DNA of 64,000 nucleotides from positions 1,054,001 to 1,118,000 of the forward strand of contig JASBNA010000009.1 in the NCBI GenBank assembly GCA_038087015.1. Reading direction: 5' to 3'. Within the stretch, counting starts at the first letter, position 1; every line of letters starts with the position of its first letter. Position numbers and translations under genes: made by a program. This document shows positions 56,110 through 64,000 of the stretch, piece after piece. The notes under the pieces are model-generated. The model searched no databases. It worked only from the letters and a program-made list of their open reading frames with translations, and was not told the DNA's origin. The DNA comes from Cerrena zonata. Lineage: Eukaryota > Basidiomycota > Agaricomycetes > Polyporales > Cerrenaceae.

Positions 56110-57270
56110 TTCAGCAGTAGCACATGAGAAGACGAAACATCTCTGGTGAAGGGGTCACAGATGGGTTTAAGTTGTCCATATACGCCACAGTACGCGGAAG
56201 GATGTCAAGCCAAAGACATGTCCAATGGTTGCCCAGATTGACAGGTATGTCAATGATGGAAAGAAGCCCAGATTGAATAGTGTTATCGAGGGACGATTTC
56301 TCATGAAAACAATAGGTGGAATCCTGCAATCGCTGTGAGCGAAGGACATCCATCCATAAGCAGTTGGTAATATGTGCATGTCGGTTGAAATCAAGGTGGC
56401 AATTGATGAAATTAGCCCCCACATTCATCATGTCATCAAGCCAGTCATTACTGAGGAACGTGGCTAGGGCCTCCATGGTTAAATGACATGATGCGCCCAC
56501 ATTTGGCACAACCGCATCCCAAGATATCTGGTTAAGATAATCCTAACACTTCTCTGTGAGTTCGGCAACAAAGGGATTTTCATTTGAATCCCAGACATTA
56601 TGCAACCATTCAATGGAACAAGTCCATTTAAGTTGCTTGCGGACACCCTTCCGAAGCTCCCCAACAAGTGTGGTAACCCAAAGAGGATAATGATAGTTAG
56701 GGGCCGACGAAATGCTGAGAGATTCCGCACCATCAAGCCATGCCTGATTGAAACGAGCGGAGAGGTCGATAGCATGTGGGATAGCATTGAAGAGGCTCTG
56801 ACGAAAAAGAGACTGGAGTAGAAAGACATCCTCATTGGTTAGAATGCTATCAGTGAGAATGTTCAGAGGGTGTTGAGATGAATAGTCAGGTAATGGGATT
56901 GGAGGGTTGGTCGGTGGAGGTGTAAGCCATCCAGGCAATAAAGTGCTGATAACTGATAGAGTGCAAGGTCAGGGAGTATGCGAACATTTCCACAGGCTTT
57001 CCGCACCTCTTGAGGGACACTTGACCCCCAAGTTTGACCACATCCAATCCAGTCAGATATAGAGTGAGTTGGCAATGCTTCATCTGAGTCCAAATCAATT
57101 ACGATTGGGTGAGTGACGAAGTCTGAGTCATAGTTGTCTAGGTCTTCTATTTCGAGGTTACCCACTGACCCTGGAGGACCGCCGCTTCGAAGACGTGAGC
57201 GCAAATGCTGCTGAGGCACTAGGAAGGGAGTGGAGCTAGTACCGCCAACAATATGTGACTATTGCGATCC
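56110..57270 (-). pseudogene. Ulp1-like (C48) cysteine protease of a transposon
   Basis: Read from ATG 57270 (MGSQ, then TAG), continuing VPQQHLRSRLRSGGPPGSVG, an acidic DLDNYDSDF segment and DWIGCGQTWGSSVPQEVRK. A one-base frameshift near 56945 leads to LPGWLTPPPTNPPIPLPDYS. A helical middle, a TAG at 56543-56545, and the protease part follow: SNDWLDDMMNVGANFIN, IDIPVNLGNHWTCLWLDI (HW of the catalytic His) and VAYMDNLNP (Asp). The distal Cys region after 56110 is not found. Ulp1 domains are known partners of KDZ/Zisupton and related transposases. Several lesions show it is not functional. Confidence 0.7.
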
Positions 57271-57830
57271 CATAATTGAGGGCGGGGTGGAAGAAAAACA
57301 AGTATCAACTTGAACATGTGCAGATGCTAAGATCACAACAGCGTGACGAAGTCGATCAAGGCGCATGTGTGGAAAATGGGTCCTTCGATACCTCATTCGC
57401 CCGTGAAATGGACGATCGAGTGGGATTTGTAAAGGAAGAAGAAAAAACACTAGAAACAGCAGAGTTAGCGAAGGGGTATAGGAACAAAGATGATCCAACA
57501 TACTGTAGACACCGTATAATACCAAAGTCTCACAGATGATGAGCGACGCTGCCAGCGCGGTCATGGATGGCGATGAGATGTCCGCCAAGATACATAGTGC
57601 CTTGATAATGGGAGAAGAGAGTAAGATAGAGAGAGAAGCAATGAAAGCAAGAGATGCGGCAAGGAACGAGTGATAATGGGTGGCAATTGCCAGCGACGAT
57701 GTTGGTCTGAGGTGTGGGGAGGCTTGATAGGACGAAAATCAGCAACAGCATCCTAAAGAGAGCTGCAAAAGACTTACAATTATTGTGTTTGAGACGGCTC
57801 ATCGTCAATAGGTAGAATGAGTGGAGAATG
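57271..57830 (-). other. 5' region of the Ulp1-like gene
   Basis: Upstream of the Ulp1-like relic the minus strand has candidate short leader exons: ATG near 57802 with MSRLKHNN then a GTAAGT donor, and an ATG near 57588. Reading frames overlap and I cannot settle the structure. Confidence 0.3.
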
Positions 57831-60120
57831 TTTGGATAGCTTGACTGTTTGTGTCTGCCTGGTTTTAAACAGTTTGAACCTATCGGACAGTGTGAGTGGT
57901 CTATCAAAATGCGTACCGTTCCGTTACACGTTGTGTTTCAGATTCTCGTTCATTGCCCACGAGAATATTGACCCTAGGATGTCCATTCGGTATGTGTACA
58001 GCTAGACCATTTGAGGAACTCCTCTTGCTGGCTGGATCCGCCTACCGATGGAGACATGGCAACGAGTGTGCCTGCTAGATTATAACAAAACATTCAGGAA
58101 CTGTGTATACAGGATGAGTGTAAGAGTTGTGTGGAAAGTGTATAAGACTTACCTACCTGTCTGTGGTGGTGAAATGAGTACGATGGTTGATAGTGAACAG
58201 ACAGCGAGTCACGGCGACTACATCGATGACTCAACTTTCCGATGGTGTATGTTCTGTTTTAGGAAATGATACTACGATTGTAGTAAGCGCTTATGCCTAC
58301 AAGTCCGGAAATATTGAGGCAGTATTTGCGCTTTGTTCTCAATTGCGCAATCGCTTCCAAACCTCGTCTTCGAAGGGCTACATGGTGTAGCTATGTGTTA
58401 AAATGGCTTAACAGCTATGTAGACAGCCGAGAGTCCCCATACAAATAGACTAAGTTGAGGCCATAGTGGGCGGCCGCAGCTACTCAAGCACCACTTCAGT
58501 ATTGCCGTTTTGACCGCACTTGAAAAACTTAAAACACACATTTGATTGTGCCTGGAGACGGACAAAATGACCCTCACAACTTCTGCCACATATATTCTTA
58601 CCAGCTCCATTCTGTGCTGATCCGTCCTCTAGAGGGATACAACCTCCGTGCGCATACTTAAGGCATTCTCGTCGGGCCGGAGGATACAACGTCGGCCAAA
58701 ATTTCGGCCAGTCCGTCCTCAAAAGACTACAACATACTTATGGGGTCCAAACCGACCACATCCGTCCGCACGTGTGATATAACCTCTTATAACACAGCGG
58801 GTGTTGACGCGTGCGATTACAGAGCGCACGTAATTATTTAACGCCCTGTTCAATGCCCTAAGGAGGCGCTACTGAACGTTGAACCTGGTCCTCCAGGCCC
58901 TCTGTCGGAAGCTCCTCGATACTTCGAGTAGTTTCCTCTAAGTGTTTTCTAGCTGCACGAATGGCGTCAAAACACCTCTGTAGGGTGGAGGCCAACATTC
59001 AATTCCGACCATCGCATCAACCTCATGGATCCCCACCGCTAAGTCTCCATGACATGGCATGACGAACACCCTTTCACTTTCTTGTGTGTCCATCACGACT
59101 GTCTCCTCTCAGGACGGATGACTCCTTAACAGTCTTTTTGCCTCAGTATGCATCATCATGTGCTTATAGATGTCCTCCGACTGATGTGGACTAGATGAAA
59201 ACACATCCTGACTGTGCCTTCCGTGCGGCGTAGGCGGCGGACTTCTTTGTACTATGCAGCACAGGTCGCATATCTGGTGGCTAGATGTCCTGTGTTGACG
59301 GTAAGTTTTCTTTGTATTATGCGGCACTGGCCGTTGGTGGACAGCTCGAGTCTACGGAGTGCGATCGAGGCGATGGACGACATTCTGCTCACATTTCTGC
59401 ATCAAGTCATCAACATGCTCCTAAGATTGTTATGGTGGCCTGTCCGCTAACCTCGGAGAACCCATTTTCATTCGCCACCCAACCAACATGTACACCGGTG
59501 CGTCTGTTTCATACTTCTGTATCTCTTTCTTATTTTAGGCTCCTCCTATCGCTATAGCTATGGGCTCTCTACCGCTCATTGTCTACAGTCTCAATCGACC
59601 CGACATTAGATATTGTGCATATGCGGTAATCTACTGTAGTGACCCATAGTATGTTCTTATATTCTTTTACAAAGTTTTCACTGACACGCTCATAGCAATA
59701 TAGACCTTGACCTTGGTACCATCGTGATTAGTTCGCTGTAGTTGGTAGGCATGTGGGGTGGAGGTGCATCAGCATAGTACTCTCAATGTACTCTGGTGTC
59801 TTCGGCGCCCTTTGGGAGCACAGCTTATCTCGTTTGCAGTAGAAAGATCACTCGGAGACAAAAGGACAGAAGGACGAGAGGGTCGGAGTTTTAGAGACAA
59901 CTCTGAAAAGTTCTGCTATAGTAGTATGCTAAACAATAGTTTCAAATGCGTGATAATTAATAAACCTATCAACCAAGTATGCCTTAGGGTATGGGGAAAA
60001 ACTTAGAGCGGAGTTTTCGACGTGTTAGCAACCGGCGCTCGTCATGGGGTTGAGTTATCGACAGGTTTACATAGGTTAAAAACATGTTCTATGCAGCTAA
60101 TATATGAAATTAAAAACAAT
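57831..60120. other. Unassigned 2.3-kb stretch with a Cys-rich minus-strand frame
   Basis: Nothing nameable. The best coding-like piece is minus 58480-58722, ending in GGCIPLEDGSAQNGAGKN, then ICGRSCEGHFVRLQAQSNVC and FKFFKCGQNGN. Spaced Cys could be structural, but no family was recognised. In the same area GTTGTATC...GGACGGA-like words recur about every 44-50 bp (58620-58790). A plus-strand piece at 59285-59500 (HISASSHQHAPKIVMVACPL) may be an exon of an unknown gene. Confidence 0.35.
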
Positions 60121-60126
60121 AGTATT

Positions 60127-62240
60127 TTATGACATATTCCAGTCTGTATTGGTCAAAACAACAAAGGCAGTTGTGCTAGACTTTGCTGTAGTTGCTTGTG
60201 AAGTTTTCTGAACTGGAGAGGAGATGAGTGGGGTATCAGCAAGATGATCACAAAGCTCTAACGATGTCAAATCCACCCCGAGATCATCCATGCAGCCCAA
60301 TTTCCCAGAATCTGTACTTTCTTCCAGGGTTTCCAATTCAGACGGGGTTGTTTCATCCTCTGAGTCCGTGTCGCTATCACCCTCTGAGTCGGAATCTGAG
60401 TTGGACTCTGGGCCTGCCTCTGAACCTCGCGTCTTCTTCTTGCGCAGCGATTCCACTGTCTTCCGCATATCTCGGAACTTAACTGTTGGATGATACTTAA
60501 TTTTTTTCTATTAAAAAAATGAATTAGTTCTACCATGACTTCAACTATAAGTTTGAAATTGAGATGTAATGTACTGTACCCTGCTCATGCAAGTAATGTT
60601 GTCGAACTTGAGTCAACCGTACCAGCGTTGATACTTTCTGGTTTGTGCGGAGAGCCATGTTGACCCAAGAGAACCAGGATACTGTCTGTTCTTCAGCCAT
60701 TGAGTTAGGCATGACATCAAATATCATGCATGCAAGAGTCTAGGGAAAACCATAAATATTCAGCAATCTGCTTTCAATGAATGTAAATATAAACTCACAG
60801 CTAATGGTTGTGCATCTTCACAAGTGTCCATGAGATGCTTCCAATAGGTTTGTAGGGTGTCGGTAGATCCATATGGTCGGTCAAATAGATAACCCGAGAT
60901 GACCCACTGACAAACCCGTTGCTTGAGTCGCGTGAGAGCTTTGTGAACAGGAAGATTGGCGATTGGTCATTTTTGGTGTTCATATTCGATCCGCAAAGTA
61001 CGCAAGAGAAACTGGCCAGCCCGCTTGAGAATTTCGGGAAGATCTGGGGATTTACTTGTTTCTGTTTATCCCTCCTTCCGGAACTACCCTTCTGAAGAGA
61101 TAACTTGACAGCCTTGATGGCTAGTGGGCTGTAATCCTTGAGGATACTTGACCCCCAATAACACGGATTGAGGATGAAGCCGGTAAGGTAGATATCAGAT
61201 GAATCTATGATGCACTTGTATCGATGATTTGCGGAGCATCGTATTCGCTCCTTCGCATCGATAGGAACACTTGATGGTGCAGTGATGAAATCATGTATCT
61301 CACACATGACAGCAAGAAAGAATACGAAGACGTCAGAGACCATCAAGAGAGACAATTCAAGGCAAGTAGTTGATTTTGTGATAGGCGCAAGAATGGCGAG
61401 GAGATAGTCACGCTTCAGAGCATGCTCGGTTGAAGCAGCACCTGGGAGATATAGCTTTGTCATCTCGTTGTTCTTAAACAAAACAATCCTCGCCTGACAC
61501 AGCTGTTTGATTACAGGTTCAAGTTCGCATCGGCGCACAGAGTCTCCAGCGTAGTATACTGTGTTGAACCTGGTCTTCCCGATCAAACTCAGACCTGAGA
61601 ATTCCCATCTCGCCTCTCACAGCTTTGAGATGAGAGGTCGCAAAGCTGGACATCTTGAAGTGCTTAATGGTAAGACGTATATCTTTGATTGGCTAGTAGT
61701 AATGGAACATTGATGAGTCACTGAATGTTGCTGAGCATAAGTATGCCTGAGAGCTTACCCGACTAAACCATGGTATCTTCCCAATGTCCTTAGACAGGTT
61801 ATGAAATTTATGGCTGGGATCAGGAAGGACGAAAATCCACAAGTATTCTTCATGAGTGAAATTGCGTGCCAATGTTGAATATCTGACCCAATGGCTCGAA
61901 AGTGTTCTGGACCAACAGCATAAATGACCTGCAAATGAATATTAAAGAGGTAAGCTAAACCAACCCGTTCAATACAAATAACTCTAACTTACCTCCTTTA
62001 GTACTTTGTTCAGATATATTCCAGTGTGTGAAACATCAGATGACTGGTTTCCTTCAAACAGAAAACTCTCTCAACCAGGCGTTGTGATATGAATCATATA
62101 TACCAATTCCATCGCTCTCATGCTACCACCATCAAAGGTAATTGTCAGATTCTCATGATTCCGTAGTTCTGTGATGACTTGAGTCTTAATCCAGGCAGCC
62201 TTGTGAACAACCCTTTGTGAGTGGCGTACTCAAGCACAGC
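60127..62240 (-). pseudogene. hAT-family transposase relic
   Basis: Read from high to low coordinates. An N-terminal nuclease part near 62230-61990 has AAWIKTQVITELRNHENLTI and TFDGGSMRAMELVYMIHITT. It includes an in-frame stop after TTPG and SSDVSHTGIYLNKVLKEV. Then come VIYAVGPEHFRAIGSDIQ (about 61900), IGKTRFNTVYYAGDSVRRC (61586 on) and DIYLTGFILNPCYWGSSILK (about 61180). The typical hAT dimerisation block LACMIFDVMPNSMAEEQTVS / WFSWVNMALRTNQKVS follows at 60740-60560, then a Ser/Asp/Glu tail. Several introns of about 50 nt are plausible, but frames also break between 60960 and 61080, and a TGA occurs near 62070. Identification rests on the catalytic-domain and dimerisation motifs. Confidence 0.72.
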
Positions 62241-62410
62241 TTGTAATCAGGATTACAAAGGTGAGATATTTTATTTTCTATTTCTGTCAGTGGGAGAAGT
62301 TTCACAAGGGCCATGTTAGATGGGTGTGTTAGATAGAGCGATTAAATTGCTCATAAACAACTCTACTATTACTTTAGATACATAGCATGATAAGAACTAA
62401 TTAAACAAGA

Positions 62411-63650
62411 ATGAAGTAAAGCTGGGAACCTGTTAATTCCGAGTCCCTTTTGTATTATGTAATCGCATAAGATATAAGGTAGTTGCCTTTTTTGGAAGTG
62501 CTCCCAAAGCCAGATTTGGATAATGAATTTCAATGGCCACATTGGCCCAAATCGGCTCGGAAAAGTTGTGTTTTGCTATCTACGCACCAGTAGATGTGAT
62601 ATATATAAGAATTTAGCCCTAAGAGCAAGATAAAACACCTGAAAATGCGAAGGAATGAGTGGCATTCATAGGGCGGCAGTGTCAAATTACAGCCACTGTT
62701 AGCCAAAAAGGACTGTAAATCGCATCATTAGGACTGTGAATCTTCCGGCACAAAGGGGTTTCGAACGGGTGTGATTTTGGCAGGGCTCTCAGCCAACTTT
62801 ATGTGCGAAACATTTTGCACCTGGTAGATTTACAGTCCTGCATGCCTGCTCCCTCACAGCATCTTGATGGCTTTACAGTCCCAGTTGCCTGCTGTCTATC
62901 CTGCCATTCCTCAGCTTTCATGTCCTTTCATAATCTTTCACACCCCGCTAATAGCTTATTTCACTCTAGGTGAGTTGCCTGATTGAAGATTCACAGTCCC
63001 TTTGGTGAGACATTTGCAGTCGCACCGCCACATTTACAGTCCACAATAATTAAGTGAAAATATAATATAATTACCATATCAGGCAACTCACCTAGAGTGA
63101 AATAAGCTATTAGCGGGGTGTGAAAGATTATGAAAGGACATGAAAGCTGAGGAATGGCAGGATAGACAGCAGGCAACTGGGACTGTAAAGCCATCAAGAT
63201 GCTGTGAGGGAGCAGGCATGCAGGACTGTAAATCTACCAGGTGCAAAATGTTTCGCACATAAAGTTGGCTGAGAGCCCTGCCAAAATCACACCCGTTCGA
63301 AACCCCTTTGTGCCGGAAGATTCACAGTCCTAATGATGCGATTTACAGTCCTTTTTGGCTAACAGTGGCTGTAATTTGACACTGCCGCCCTATGAATGCC
63401 ACTCATTCCTTCGCATTTTCAGGTGTTTTATCTTGCTCTTAGGGCTAAATTCTTATATATATCACATCTACTGGTGCGTAGATAGCAAAACACAACTTTT
63501 CCGAGCCGATTTGGGCCAATGTGGCCATTGAAATTCATTATCCAAATCTGGCTTTGGGAGCACTTCCAAAAAAGGCAACTACCTTATATCTTATGCGATT
63601 ACATAATACAAAAGGGACTCGGAATTAACAGGTTCCCAGCTTTACTTCCG
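62411..63650. mobile_element. 1.24-kb near-perfect hairpin with ACTGTAAA iterons
   Basis: Two arms (about 62411-63030 and 63032-63650) are almost exact reverse complements, from AAGTAAAGCTGGGAACCTG to its complement CAGGTTCCCAGCTTTACTT. Each arm contains several GGACTGTAAAT/GGACTGTGAAT words in both orientations (for example 62710, 62730, 62829, 62873, 62985, mirrored at 63177, 63221, 63320, 63343). No coding capacity and no clear TSD. The very high arm identity suggests a young element or gene conversion between arms. Confidence 0.88.
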
Positions 63651-64000
63651 AGGGAGGTGTCAGTATGACGGCGTCTACATTTTAAACATCGAAATTATAG
63701 CCTTGAGTTATTAGCATGGTTAAGTACATGTTTTAAATGGTGGTTACAGTGATGGCCAAAATTGTTGCGCCCCCCCAAATCGGGCAGGTGCTCGATCACT
63801 TTAGCGCCGGAGAGTCGAGGCATGGAAGAGCATGATTAGGGAGACTTAATCCACGGTAAATAGGTGGTTATTGTGATCCAAGAATGATGTTTGATACAAT
63901 ATTGAACAATAATAATACATGGTGTGCAAGAAACAACTTGAATGAGCAAAACTAAGGCAAACGATCTGGACTTCAGTAGCATCAGGAATAAGGGAAATCA
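63651..64000. other. Unassigned right edge
   Basis: No gene seen. GCATCAGGAATAAGGG at about 63981 resembles the start of a CATCAGG-family end but the window stops too soon to tell. Confidence 0.35.

Noticed and set aside
1..64000. Subtelomeric location inferred from the RecQ-type gene
   Set aside because: No TTAGGG-type repeats or other telomere-linked arrays in the window; the similarity of the helicase to telomere-linked genes is not enough.

Overview
This window is fungal nuclear DNA, most likely from a transposon-rich mushroom-forming basidiomycete (Agaricomycetes). The signs are GT-AG introns of about 43-64 nt, a CACTA-type Tnp2 (Plavaka-like) transposase, PIF/Harbinger and hAT transposases, Ulp1-linked transposon genes, chromodomain Ty3/gypsy elements and many small palindromic elements. 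I found no clear housekeeping gene, no tRNA or rRNA gene, and no telomere repeat. Almost everything that can be named is mobile or a relic. Species is not determined.

Region 1 (1-8814) is the most unusual. Two spliced, apparently intact genes lie head to tail on the plus strand. The first (360-6165, 9 exons, 1795 aa) joins N-terminal and OrsD-like zinc fingers, a region with all the hallmarks of a tyrosine recombinase, and a complete RecQ-type helicase. The second (6341-8814, about 15 small exons, 574 aa) has a Lys/Ser/acidic N-terminus and a possible ParB/sulfiredoxin-like domain. An element-specific palindrome, consensus AAAGTTGCTGCAGCAACTTT, recurs about 12 times through introns, exons and the intergenic gap of both genes and was not seen elsewhere. 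I read this as a candidate two-gene recombinase/helicase mobile element.

Region 2 (9043-31355) is a nest of transposons that can be dissected by target-site duplications. A minus-strand Ty1/copia element (pieces at 11954-13291 and 30065-31355) was hit by a minus-strand Ty3/gypsy element (Gypsy-1, 13292-30064, TSD TGAGG). Gypsy-1 was hit by a PIF/Harbinger element (23342-28713, TSD TAA). Its transposase gene was hit by a 2475-bp element of the CATCAGG family (25438-27912, TSD AT). A 715-bp MITE sits in the Gypsy-1 chromodomain region and a 375-bp MITE in copia gag. Without the insertions, Gypsy-1 gag-pol is one frame of 2575 codons whose only internal stops are eleven TGA codons.

Region 3 (31356-42691) holds two foldback elements and a decayed Tnp2/Plavaka-like transposase, then a long gene-poor stretch. 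Region 4 (42692-51068) is a MITE split by a second, plus-strand gypsy element (Gypsy-2, 42722-50720, TSD GCCTA). Gypsy-2 carries three copies of the 715-bp MITE and lost its integrase and part of its 3' LTR at MITE junctions. An antisense Zn-cluster-like reading frame lies behind its pol.

Region 5 (51069-64000) has two more CATCAGG elements, a minus-strand Ulp1-protease/transposon gene relic, a minus-strand hAT transposase relic and a near-perfect 1.2-kb hairpin with ACTGTAAA-type iterons. The recurring small elements (715, 374 and 488 bp; ends CACTGG...CCAGTG; 3-bp TSDs) tie the window together. Some insertions are clean; others sit at deletion breakpoints with unmatched flanks.
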